From FEN-1219 sp039933105 (GTDB lineage Bacteria > Pseudomonadota > Gammaproteobacteria > Steroidobacterales > Rariloculaceae), in NCBI GenBank assembly GCA_039933105.1, contig JBDTOT010000003.1, positions 1 through 64,000 of the forward strand: a DNA stretch of 64,000 nucleotides. Reading direction: 5' to 3'. The notes under the pieces were generated by a model that made no database searches, was not told where the DNA came from, and saw nothing but the letters and a program-made list of their open reading frames with translations. Position numbers and translations under genes: made by a program. Positions 26,501 through 34,034 of the stretch are shown here, one piece after another (the first letter of the stretch is position 1; each line of letters begins with the position of its first letter).

Positions 26501-26989
26501 CTCCGTGACGTCGCGCATGCACAGGACGAAGTAACCGTCGCGAGTCAGCCCAGCACGGCTCACGCTGATCTCAACGGTCAGCGATTGCCCGTCGTTACGC
26601 CGCGCCTCGATCAACTCCGGTGTCACGTCGACGAACGTATCGCCAACGCGATCTGCAAGTGCCTCTAGCGCGGGGCCAGCGGGTGCGAGCTGCGGAATGA
26701 ACTCGCTCAGCGCCCGCCCGACGACGGCCTCGACGCCCACGGCGAGCACGCGGGCCGCAGCGGCATTCGCACCGAGCACGATGCCATCGCGGCCCACCGT
26801 AACGATGGGGTCTTTGACGTTGTCCAGGATGGCGGGCAGACGGTCCGCGCCATGGGCATAGCCCGGTCCCGACGCGTGATCCCGCAGGACTCGTTGTAGG
26901 TCGTCGCGAACGGATGGGCCCGCCAGCGCTTCGGCAATCCTGCGTCTCAGGCGTTCCTTCGCCATTCCCTTCCCGACGTGCCGCGACAA
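23510..26989 (-). CDS. multi-sensor PAS/GAF diguanylate cyclase-phosphodiesterase
   Basis: 1159 aa, cytosolic (no membrane helix seen). Domains in order: PAS (about 50-165), PAS (170-290), GAF (300-460), PAS (465-590), PAS (595-720), GGDEF (725-890), EAL (915-1150). The cyclase motif is intact (ARLGGDEFAVLL). The phosphodiesterase site has ELL in place of EAL, but other key residues are present: NLSG, the E-T pair in FEITETAAI, DDFGTG, VKIDG and the Gln in FAQGFF. Both activities are therefore possible, and which dominates is unclear. It is a plausible local source or sink of c-di-GMP for the riboswitches 20 kb away, though nothing links them directly. Confidence 0.93.
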   Translation of the reverse strand: MSRHVGKGMAKERLRRRIAEALAGPSVRDDLQRVLRDHASGPGYAHGADRLPAILDNVKDPIVTVGRDGIVLGANAAAARVLAVGVEAVVGRALSEFIPQLAPAGPALEALADRVGDTFVDVTPELIEARRNDGQSLTVEISVSRAGLTRDGYFVLCMRDVTERLQDEQALRESEARYRALVENAPEAIVVLDVDRGRFADVNDNAVRLFGVAREELLNIDPETLSPEFQSDGLLSAGLNRGYVERALKGGRPVFEWLHRDVAGQDFPCEVRFIRLPSSKHRLIRASIIDIAARRRADTLAYGERRVLELIAANAPIERTLQAVVRLVEQMHPAVGAAIQLLDERAAELKLAASTGLPKGVTDLLERLVVDLRHGPCGAAASLGRQVVIRDVAVDSLSTNIAGDLLAAGIHACCSTPIVTAGDRIHGTLAIYFESARGPNTEEIDLITRLTQLAGIAIRRKQDETALRDSEARFRALFDNVVDGVYQAKPDGELLSVNPALVQMLGYDDAQELQRCNMAHLFLDPKDRERLIAELTSYGRVRNYEYRLQTRSGRAIVVMENSRLVVDADGRPLYFEGTITDITQRKAAERALFNEKERAQVTLQSIGDAVVTTDAQGNVDYLNPVAEQLTGWEAREARGLPIETLIKLTDETTGESVQNPVLRCLQEGRVVALAGNVVIAARDGSSVAIQDSAAPIQDRNGQIVGAVMVFHDVSQERQLHRKLAYFASHDALTGFINRREFEERLGTALATVHSEPGRSGALLYMDLDQFKVVNDTCGHGAGDLLLRQLADVLRQRVPKSGALARLGGDEFAVLLPDCTMAVAGQIAEGLREAISAFRFAWRDNALQVGVSIGIVPVQAASESVAALMSAADVACYVAKDLGRNRIHVYEEGDAAERHQEMQWVARINRALEEERFELYYQPIVPTGPRNDTWPHYELLLRMKDERGEIVLPTAFIPAAERYNLMPMLDRWVISHTLETLAFRGESGTSPYTLAINLSGTTLNDARFLDFVLDELTAAGIPAGALCFEITETAAISNLSQVVTFMRALKARGCRFSLDDFGTGLSSLTYLKNLPVDYVKIDGQFVRNVLRDGADECVVESIARMARAFKIEAIAERVESRDVMKRLGELGVAFAQGFFIAVPRPVSELPVRSNVRKIRA

Positions 26990-27058
26990 ACGCGAATCCG
27001 CCTAATATGGAATGCGCGGGGTCTGCCCGCCGTGACTCAAATCTCGTTTATTGGCCGG

Positions 27059-27085
27059 GCAGCAATTTGCTCCTGCAATTGCTGC
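27059..27085. repeat. 9-bp perfect inverted repeat between two operons
   Basis: gcagcaatt and its reverse complement are separated by 9 bases. It lies 24 bases beyond the stop of the secreted-protein gene and about 70 bases upstream of the PAS/GGDEF/EAL start. It could be a transcript-end hairpin without a T tract, or an operator. Confidence 0.45.
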
Positions 27086-27108
27086 ACTTCCGCCGTCCAT
27101 GGCGGTCG

Positions 27109-27621
27109 CTAGAACCGCTCTTCGACCGGTAACAACGACAGGTTCTCACTGCCGGCGGGCGCCGGTGCAGTGGCCAGCGCGCGGACCGTGGGACCCGCTC
27201 CCGCCGAACGGATCTTCGTCGTGACGGACTGCGCCTGAACAACGCCGTCGATCTCGCCGAACACAACGACGGTCAAGTTGCCACCCGACGCGTGCATGGG
27301 CACGACGGTTACGACCCAACTTCGTGAGCCCGCGCGCTCAACCAGCCCCGACGGGGCACCCACCGCGAGCTCCGCAGAATCGTCGGCCCGCACCTCGATC
27401 GCGAGGCGATCGACAGCGACCGCGTCCGTGCGCGCCGTAACGGTTGCGGCCAATGGCACGCCGGGCATCGGCTCAGCCGAGAGATGCACGTCGATCGCGA
27501 TCGGTCCCATTGGCTTCGACTCCTCACGCGTCGCGGCCGCCGGAGCATCCACCGGCGCAGCCGCGACTCCGATCGTCACGACGGTCGCCACGAGTGCAAG
27601 CACGATGGCAGGCGCTCTCAT
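27109..27621 (-). CDS. small secreted protein coupled to the metalloprotease gene
   Basis: About 170 aa from the ATG at 27621, which overlaps the stop of the metalloprotease gene (ATGA). Residues 1-22 look like a signal peptide (MRAPAIVLALVATVVTIGVA). The rest is rich in alternating hydrophobic residues, as in a beta-sandwich (PLAATVTARTDAVAVDRLAI). I do not recognise a family. Tight coupling suggests it works with the protease, perhaps as a chaperone, inhibitor or partner; that is inference. Confidence 0.7.
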   Translation of the reverse strand: MRAPAIVLALVATVVTIGVAAAPVDAPAAATREESKPMGPIAIDVHLSAEPMPGVPLAATVTARTDAVAVDRLAIEVRADDSAELAVGAPSGLVERAGSRSWVVTVVPMHASGGNLTVVVFGEIDGVVQAQSVTTKIRSAGAGPTVRALATAPAPAGSENLSLLPVEERF

Positions 27622-29330
27622 CGCGTCACCGTTACGTCGAAGCACGTTCGCCCGATCGGAGGGTATAGATCGGATGTATCGTTCGTGTTTGTCCATTCGT
27701 ACACCTCGAGCACGTGTTCGCCCGCCGCGAGCGTGGGAGTGAAGCTCTCGACACAGGCCTGCGGCATATCGATCGTGCACTGCGGCGGCCCCGTCGACGA
27801 CAGCAGGGAGCCGTCGGGCGCATGCAACTTCAGATCTGGATCCGCGGCGCCGTTGAGCGGCGCGATGGCGCGCGCCGTAACGACATGGGGACCGGGTGTG
27901 GTAACTGCAAAACGCACGAAACGTCGCGACGCGAGCTTGTTGCCGGCGCCGGTCGAGGCGCTGGTGTAATCGTCGAGGCTGCAGACGTTCACCGCCGGGC
28001 CGTTCACCGCGACCGTGTCGTAAACGCCGTGGAAATCGGCGGCGACTTCCTGGGGCGTGCGCTTGCTCGGCACGCCGTAGTTCGTCTCGTTCGTTCCATA
28101 CTCGTTGGCGACGGGGCGGATTCCTTGCGCCATTGTGAGCTGATCGATCAGTGGTGCGTCCGCCGGCCGAACCTGTTTCAGCGCGTCGATGAATGAAAAG
28201 ACGCTCGTGAGTGCCAGCGTCTGCCGCTGCGCGTTGATCATCACATCAAACAACGGACCAAACCCGAGAGCAAGATCGTCGAGCGTTAACGTTCCCGGAG
28301 CCACATCGCGACCGTTGTCGTACAGATCGTATAATAAGGACTGCACGGCCTCTTCGTTGAACCAGCCGGCATTTGGATTACGGCGGTTCGGGCTCTGCTC
28401 GAGATCGAAGCTGAAGTTGTGCGCCTGCCCCGCGCCGAACGTGTCGACGTAGATCGGGTCGTGCATGGCTATCCCTGCGAACGCGGTCGCCCACGCTTCG
28501 CTGAACGCGACGCGCATGTCGAGCTGATCCGTGATCGAATGCGAGCCGCCGATATTGTCGGAACGCGAGAACGATCTCTCGAGGTAATGTCCCCACTCGT
28601 GCGCGATCACGTGTCTATCGTACTCGTCGGTATCTTGCTCGGCCGCGCCGAGCAACTCGATGCCAACGCCTGCGACGAACCGGCTGCTGCCAATCTCGCC
28701 GAAACCGGGACCGGTCACGGGCGAATTGCTAGTGCTCCATTTCATTTGCAGCGGCGGAAACACGGCCGCCGGTGACGCACTTAGTACCACCTGCACGCAC
28801 TCGTAAACGACGTCGAGGATGGCGAACGGAGCGGCGGAGCGCGGGGCCGAGTATGCGGAGCCTGTCCAACCGGACCCGGCGTGCAAGTCGCGCCCGAGGT
28901 CAGCAGTCCCAGTGTTAAACGCGACGCCGGCTAGCGTGAACAGCGCGTCCGAGTTGACGTTGTCGACAACCCGAAAGTCCCAGCTCGGCGCTCCAGCACG
29001 GACCATCTCTGCGCGCACGCGCAAGGAGGCCTCAGTGTTCGGCGTGACCGTGACGGAGTAGTGCCCCGCCGAGTCAGTCGCGGTGCTCGCAAGCACGGTG
29101 CCTGCGGCTACGACTTCCACGGTCACTCCGCGGGCGGGACGCTCGACGGTCTGTGGATAGTCGAGTCCTCGACCGGCGACCGCTGGCACCAAATCGAATG
29201 TCACGGTTCCCTGCAGCGTCACGGGCACGGGTGTCGGCGGGCTGGGTGCCGGATCGCTCCCGCCCCCGCAGCCGTGCAGCCATAGTCCCAGCACGGCGAA
29301 CTGCGCGCCCCGCCACGAAACCGTCTTCAA
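27618..29330 (-). CDS. secreted zinc-metalloprotease-like lipoprotein
   Basis: 570 aa. The N-terminus ends in a lipobox-like LWLHGCGGGSD, so it is probably lipid-anchored, followed by a Ser/Pro-rich linker. A carboxypeptidase-regulatory-like beta domain lies at about 40-110 (GVTVEVVAAGTVLASTATDS, HYSVTV). The catalytic motif is HEWGHYLE near residue 242, with a downstream FSEAWATAFAG Glu near 278, which fits a gluzincin arrangement. The C-terminus has a pre-peptidase-like domain (DPDLKLHAPDGSLL, LAAGEHVLEVYEW) found in secreted bacterial proteases. Substrate unknown; no known family is matched over the full length. Confidence 0.8.
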   Translation of the reverse strand: MKTVSWRGAQFAVLGLWLHGCGGGSDPAPSPPTPVPVTLQGTVTFDLVPAVAGRGLDYPQTVERPARGVTVEVVAAGTVLASTATDSAGHYSVTVTPNTEASLRVRAEMVRAGAPSWDFRVVDNVNSDALFTLAGVAFNTGTADLGRDLHAGSGWTGSAYSAPRSAAPFAILDVVYECVQVVLSASPAAVFPPLQMKWSTSNSPVTGPGFGEIGSSRFVAGVGIELLGAAEQDTDEYDRHVIAHEWGHYLERSFSRSDNIGGSHSITDQLDMRVAFSEAWATAFAGIAMHDPIYVDTFGAGQAHNFSFDLEQSPNRRNPNAGWFNEEAVQSLLYDLYDNGRDVAPGTLTLDDLALGFGPLFDVMINAQRQTLALTSVFSFIDALKQVRPADAPLIDQLTMAQGIRPVANEYGTNETNYGVPSKRTPQEVAADFHGVYDTVAVNGPAVNVCSLDDYTSASTGAGNKLASRRFVRFAVTTPGPHVVTARAIAPLNGAADPDLKLHAPDGSLLSSTGPPQCTIDMPQACVESFTPTLAAGEHVLEVYEWTNTNDTSDLYPPIGRTCFDVTVTR

Positions 29331-29485
29331 TGTGGTCCCACTGCGACCGAGCCTCGCTGGGCTCGAGCCGATCCTAACCCGACACGCAGCATGCCACCGA
29401 TGTCTGCTTCACGTGTTTGCCAAGGGGGTGTGCACGGACAGCCCTGCGCTAACGCGTGTCTGCTCGTAGCGACAAACTGCGACCA

Positions 29486-29511
29486 AGCTCCCGGTCCGTC
29501 GCACGGGAGCT
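29486..29511. promoter_or_regulatory. 8-bp hairpin in the galE 5' region
   Basis: agctcccg and its exact reverse complement flank a 10-base loop, 40 bases upstream of the galE start. No T tract follows. Possible operator or leader hairpin. Confidence 0.35.
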
Positions 29512-29551
29512 GCTAGACTCCTTGAATCCAATTATGTCGCTTGCCTCCGTG

Positions 29552-30550
29552 ATGACTGACAAGACCATTCTCGTGACTGGTGGCGCCGGTTACATCGGCT
29601 CGCACGTCGTCCGCCAGCTCGGCGAAGCCGGCGAACGCGTTGTCGTGTTGGACGACCTGTCCACCGGCTTTCGTCAGGCGGTGCTGCATGGCGAGCTCGT
29701 CGTTGGAAATACGGGCGATGCGAAAGTGCTGGAGCAGGTCTTCGGCCGCTTCGAAGTGGACACGGTGATGCACTTCGCTGCCCACACGGTCGTGCCGGAG
29801 TCGGTGGCGGACCCTCTCAAGTACTACCGCAACAATACGTGCGCGACCCGCACCCTACTCGAGCACTCGTTGCGCGCTGGAGTGAAGCACGTCGTATTCT
29901 CCTCGACCGCCGCCGTATACGGCATTCCCGCGAGCGGGGAGGCCGACGAGGAAACACCGACAGCGCCCATCAATCCCTATGGCACGTCGAAGCTAATGAC
30001 GGAATGGATGCTGCGCGATATCGCGGCCGTCAACCCGCTTCGCTACGTCGCGCTGCGCTACTTCAATGTGGCGGGATCCGATCCCGGTGGGCGAATCGGT
30101 CAGGCGACGCCGAAGGCTACGCTGCTGACAAAGGTCGCGTGCGAAGTGGTCGTCGGCAAGCGCGAGTACGTGTCGATTTTCGGCACTGACTATGCCACGC
30201 CCGATGGAACAGGCGTGCGGGATTACATTCACGTCGAGGACCTGGCGGACGCGCATTTACAGGCGCTCGCGTACTTGCGCCGGGGCGAGGGATCCACGAC
30301 ATTGAACTGCGGCTACGGGCGCGGTTATAGCGTTCGCGAGCTCATCAGAATGGTCGAAACCGTGGCGGGGCACGAGATTGCCAAGCGAGAAGGTCCACGC
30401 CGCGCCGGTGACCCGCCTGCCCTGATCGCCCGTGCGACGCGGATTCGCGAACGCCTCGGGTGGCAACCTCGTCACGACGACCTTAGACAAATTGTTTCGA
30501 CGGCACTCGCATGGGAAAAAAAACTCGCCAGCAATCCCTGGCGCCCTTGA
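29552..30550 (+). CDS. galE: UDP-glucose 4-epimerase
   Basis: Interconverts UDP-glucose and UDP-galactose, supplying surface polysaccharides. 332 aa from the ATG at 29552, where the sequence MTDKTILVTGGAGYIGSHVV begins with the NAD-binding GxxGxxG. The catalytic Ser and Tyr-Lys are in VFSSTAAVYG and NPYGTSKLMTE. RYFNVAGSDP and GTGVRDYIHVEDLADAH are further GalE signatures. In-frame upstream starts (29456, 29534) would add residues absent from the family. It is 19 bases upstream of the kinase gene and may be cotranscribed with it. Confidence 0.95.
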   Translation: MTDKTILVTGGAGYIGSHVVRQLGEAGERVVVLDDLSTGFRQAVLHGELVVGNTGDAKVLEQVFGRFEVDTVMHFAAHTVVPESVADPLKYYRNNTCATRTLLEHSLRAGVKHVVFSSTAAVYGIPASGEADEETPTAPINPYGTSKLMTEWMLRDIAAVNPLRYVALRYFNVAGSDPGGRIGQATPKATLLTKVACEVVVGKREYVSIFGTDYATPDGTGVRDYIHVEDLADAHLQALAYLRRGEGSTTLNCGYGRGYSVRELIRMVETVAGHEIAKREGPRRAGDPPALIARATRIRERLGWQPRHDDLRQIVSTALAWEKKLASNPWRP

Positions 30551-30569
30551 TCGCGGCTGGTGACGCCCG

Positions 30570-32045
30570 ATGAAGATGCGGCGTCCGCGAACCCTGCTGG
30601 GCATGGTGCTCGTGGGCCTCGCGTTCGTGACCGTGCCGTTGCTAATCGCAGTCGGCAATGCCCTCGTGAAGCTCGGCCAGGTCGCCGCCGAGAGCGAAAC
30701 AGTGCTGAGCGACAGCGCCACGGCAACGACGGAGAACCAGCGAATATCGAACCTGCTGATGAACATGGAACGCAACGCACGCCAATACGTCGCTTTGAAG
30801 GACGTCGCCTCGGCGTCGAACCTGCTGCCGCTGTACGACGGCGACCAGGCCGACTTCGAGGCGCGCCTCGGCGCGTTGCGTTCGTTGCCGAAGAACGCCG
30901 AGATTGCGGCCGCGCTCGAGCAGCTTGCGGCCCAATCTAAAGACGTGCACCGCGCGTTGCGCGGCGGGCCAAACCAGGGCGACGAGGACGTCATAGTCGA
31001 TCGCTTCCGCACGATGATCGCGGCGTCCCGCGACGTCTCGCAGGGCATGCGCAACCTGATCGACACGCGCTTGAGCACGCTCCAGGAGAATACTCGAATC
31101 GCGCAGCGATCGATTGCCTGGCAATCCGCGGCGCTGATCCCGGGCACTATGATCCTGATCGTGTTGTTCTTGTTGCTCGTCGGTCGCCCGATGCGCCAGG
31201 TCGACCGCGCGATCCGCGAGCTGGGTGAAGGCGACTACAGCCGGCCGATCGCGGTCACGGGCCCTCACGACATCGAAACGCTTGGCCGACAGCTCGAGTG
31301 GCTTCGCCATCGTCTCAAGGAATCAGCGGACGAGAAGAACAAATTCCTGCGCCACATGTCTCACGAGCTGAAAACACCTCTCGCAAACATCCGCGAAGGA
31401 ACGGAGCTTTTGCTCGACGGCTCGGTGGGGCCGCTCGATATTCAACAGCAAGAAGTCACCGGGATCCTGCGCGACAACGGCGTCAAACTGCAAAAGCTCA
31501 TCGAGAACCTCCTGACGTTCAGCGCCTGGCAAACGCATACCGCATCGCTCGAGCTCACGGAGTTCGAATTGAAGCCGATGGTCTTCAGCGTGCTCGGCCA
31601 GCATCGCCTCGTGCTGTCGAACAAGAAGATCAAATTGCAGATGAAAGTCAGCCCCATCCGAGTTTGCGCCGACGAGGGTAAATTGCGGCTCGTACTAGAG
31701 AACCTGGTGTCGAACGCGATCAAGTTCACGCCTTCGGGCGGCACGATTGGCGTCGGTGCGGGGATGCAGGACAGCGATCTCGTGATCGACGTCGACGATA
31801 CCGGCCCAGGCGTGCACCCCGACGACGGTGTCAGAATTTTCGAGGCGTTTTACCAGGGTCGCCGGCCGCAGGACGGGCCCGTCGGCGGTACCGGTATCGG
31901 CCTTTCGGTGGTGCTCGAATGCGCTCAGGCGCACGGCGGCTCGGTCCAGCTCCTGCATGCCGGCGAATCGGGCTCCCACTTCCAGGTCCGCCTGCCGCTG
32001 CGACGTGCGGCCGACAAGCACCTCATGGCGGTGGCCAATGGTTAA
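30570..32045 (+). CDS. GlrK/QseE-like sensor histidine kinase
   Basis: 491 aa. One membrane helix at about 10-32, then a periplasmic helical sensor region, a second helix near 190-210 (ALIPGTMILIVLFLLLVG), and HAMP at about 210-260. The phosphoacceptor motif is FLRHMSHELKTPLANIREG, and the ATPase domain has NLVSNAIKFTPSGG and GTGIGLSVV. It is the first gene of a kinase / lipoprotein / sigma-54 regulator operon with the same order as E. coli glrK-qseG-glrR. The assignment to GlrK rests on this order plus domain layout. Confidence 0.9.
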   Translation: MKMRRPRTLLGMVLVGLAFVTVPLLIAVGNALVKLGQVAAESETVLSDSATATTENQRISNLLMNMERNARQYVALKDVASASNLLPLYDGDQADFEARLGALRSLPKNAEIAAALEQLAAQSKDVHRALRGGPNQGDEDVIVDRFRTMIAASRDVSQGMRNLIDTRLSTLQENTRIAQRSIAWQSAALIPGTMILIVLFLLLVGRPMRQVDRAIRELGEGDYSRPIAVTGPHDIETLGRQLEWLRHRLKESADEKNKFLRHMSHELKTPLANIREGTELLLDGSVGPLDIQQQEVTGILRDNGVKLQKLIENLLTFSAWQTHTASLELTEFELKPMVFSVLGQHRLVLSNKKIKLQMKVSPIRVCADEGKLRLVLENLVSNAIKFTPSGGTIGVGAGMQDSDLVIDVDDTGPGVHPDDGVRIFEAFYQGRRPQDGPVGGTGIGLSVVLECAQAHGGSVQLLHAGESGSHFQVRLPLRRAADKHLMAVANG

Positions 32046-32667
32046 GCACGCCGCACTCTTGCTAACGATTGCCATCACGGGCTGCAGCGCATTTGGTGGC
32101 GGCCCTAGCTTCGGCCAACCTGCAAAGCCGGCCAGCGCGCCACAATCGCCGACGAGCCCCCGTGCGCTTGGCGACGAAGGACTCGCATTGTATTTGCGTA
32201 CACTGCGTGACCTGCTAGAAGGCGACACCGTGCTGAAAGCAGATGTGTTTCGCGACGTGGCTGCCGCCGCGGATGCGGCGCCCACCACGACGAATCGATT
32301 GAACCTCGCGCTCGCCCTCGCTACGCCTGGACACCCCTCGAGCAATCCCCTCGAGGCCCAGCGGCTCTTGAATGAAGTGCTTGCGAAAGATAACGCGTTG
32401 CTGCCAGAAGAGCGTGTGCTAGCGCTCGTCGAGCTGAAGGACGTGGAACAAAGGCTGATTCTCGATGCCGAAGCAGCGAGACTCCAGCGAGCCGCACAGG
32501 TTGCTACGACTCAGCGCAACGACCAAAGCGCGCAGCGGCTGCAAACCGCGCTCGACGAGAACCGGCAGCTGCGCCAGCAGCTCGACGAGGCCCGCGCCAA
32601 ACTGGACGCGATAACGAACATCGAAAAATCGATCAGGGAACGTGAAAGTGGTGCCAATCCAAAGTAA
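32038..32667 (+). CDS. QseG-like outer-membrane lipoprotein
   Basis: 209 aa from the ATG at 32038, which overlaps the kinase stop by 8 bp. The N-terminus is a lipoprotein signal (hydrophobic AALLLTIAITGC with the Cys at about 15). After a Pro/Ser-rich linker comes an all-helical region, with a coiled coil towards the C-terminus (ENRQLRQQLDEARAKLDAI). Its place between the kinase and the sigma-54 regulator matches QseG (YfhG), which in E. coli contacts the kinase from the periplasmic side. Sequence similarity to QseG is weak by eye. Confidence 0.75.
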   Translation: MVKHAALLLTIAITGCSAFGGGPSFGQPAKPASAPQSPTSPRALGDEGLALYLRTLRDLLEGDTVLKADVFRDVAAAADAAPTTTNRLNLALALATPGHPSSNPLEAQRLLNEVLAKDNALLPEERVLALVELKDVEQRLILDAEAARLQRAAQVATTQRNDQSAQRLQTALDENRQLRQQLDEARAKLDAITNIEKSIRERESGANPK

Positions 32668-34021
32668 TCCGATGGTTCAGGAACAGACACGCGGACGAAT
32701 CCTGCTGGTCGACGACGACCCGGGGCTGCTACGCCTGCTGAGCATCCGTCTGCGCGCCGAGCGTTACGAAGTCGAAGCAGTCGAGAGTGCCGCCGAGGCA
32801 CTCGCGGCGCTATCGCGGTTCCGCCCCGATCTGGTCGTGACTGACCTGCGGATGGAGAACATGGACGGCATCGCGCTGCTGAAGGAGATTCAGCGTCAAC
32901 GCCCCGGTCTGCGAGTACTGCTGCTCACGGCCCATGGCACGATCCCCGATGCCGTCGAAGCGACACAGAGCGGCGCGTTCGGATTCCTCACGAAACCCGT
33001 AGACAAGCAACAGCTACTCGACTACGTCGAGCGCGCGATGAAGGTGTCAGGCGTCGCTAGGAACGAGAGCGCGTGGAGCGCCGAAATTATCACACGCAGC
33101 CCGGTCATGGGGGCATGCCTCGAGCAGGCGCGAATGGTCGCAAGTACTGACACCCGTGTCTTGATCACAGGCGAGTCGGGCACGGGCAAGGAACTCCTGG
33201 CCCGCGCGATCCACCGAGCGAGCGTGCGCAAAGACAATGCGTTCGTCGCGATCAATTGCAGCGCGATGGCCGAGAACCTCCTCGAATCCGAGCTCTTCGG
33301 TCATGAGAAAGGCGCTTTCACGGGCGCGCATCGCACGCACAAAGGCCTGTTCCAAGCCGCTCACGAGGGCACACTCCTGCTCGACGAGATCGGCGACATG
33401 CCGATGCGCCTGCAGGTGAAGCTGCTGCGCGTGCTGCAAGAGGAGCAGGTTCGGCCGGTCGGCAGCACGGAGGCCATGAAGGTCAATACGCGCGTGATCT
33501 CGGCCACGCACCAGGATCTCAAAGAGCTGATGATCAAGGGCACGTTCCGCGAGGACCTGTACTACCGGCTCAACGTGGTCAATATCCATCTGCCGGCGCT
33601 GCGCGAGCGGCGCGAAGACATTCCGTTGCTGGTCGAGCACTTCCTCGTGCAGATCGCCGCGGAGTCGAGCCAGGAGCGCAAGGTGTACGCGCCTGAGGCC
33701 GTAGAGCTCCTCGTCGCAAGCCATTGGCCGGGAAACGTGCGTCAGCTCTATAACGTCGTGCACCAGAACGTCGCGCTGTCGCCGACGCGCGTGATCTCCA
33801 CGGAGCAGGTACGCAATGCGCTCGGCGAGCAGGCGAACGTGCTACCGTCATTCTCCGAGGCGCGCGACGAGTTCACGCGCAACTATTTGTCGCAGCTGCT
33901 ACAGATCACGGGCGGCAACGTGAGCCAGGCCGCGCGGCTCGCAAAGCGCAATCGGACGGATTTCTACAAGCTGCTCGGCCGGCATCAGCTGAACCCGGAG
34001 CAGTTCAAGGACGTACGCTAG
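32642..34021 (+). CDS. GlrR/QseF-like sigma-54-dependent response regulator
   Basis: 459 aa. Receiver domain (phosphoacceptor Asp in RPDLVVTDLRMENMDG) at about 17-130. The AAA+ sigma-54 activator domain at about 150-380 has Walker A GESGTGKELLARAIH and the sigma-54 contact loop GAFTGA. A Fis-type helix-turn-helix is at the C-terminus (GGNVSQAARLAKRNRTDFYK). The GTG at 32642 follows an AGGGA and overlaps the lipoprotein gene by 26 bp; an ATG ten codons later (32672) is an alternative. It converges with the PrsR gene, only 13 bases apart. Confidence 0.92.
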   Translation: MKVVPIQSNPMVQEQTRGRILLVDDDPGLLRLLSIRLRAERYEVEAVESAAEALAALSRFRPDLVVTDLRMENMDGIALLKEIQRQRPGLRVLLLTAHGTIPDAVEATQSGAFGFLTKPVDKQQLLDYVERAMKVSGVARNESAWSAEIITRSPVMGACLEQARMVASTDTRVLITGESGTGKELLARAIHRASVRKDNAFVAINCSAMAENLLESELFGHEKGAFTGAHRTHKGLFQAAHEGTLLLDEIGDMPMRLQVKLLRVLQEEQVRPVGSTEAMKVNTRVISATHQDLKELMIKGTFREDLYYRLNVVNIHLPALRERREDIPLLVEHFLVQIAAESSQERKVYAPEAVELLVASHWPGNVRQLYNVVHQNVALSPTRVISTEQVRNALGEQANVLPSFSEARDEFTRNYLSQLLQITGGNVSQAARLAKRNRTDFYKLLGRHQLNPEQFKDVR

Positions 34022-34034
34022 CAGCGCCGTGCCG

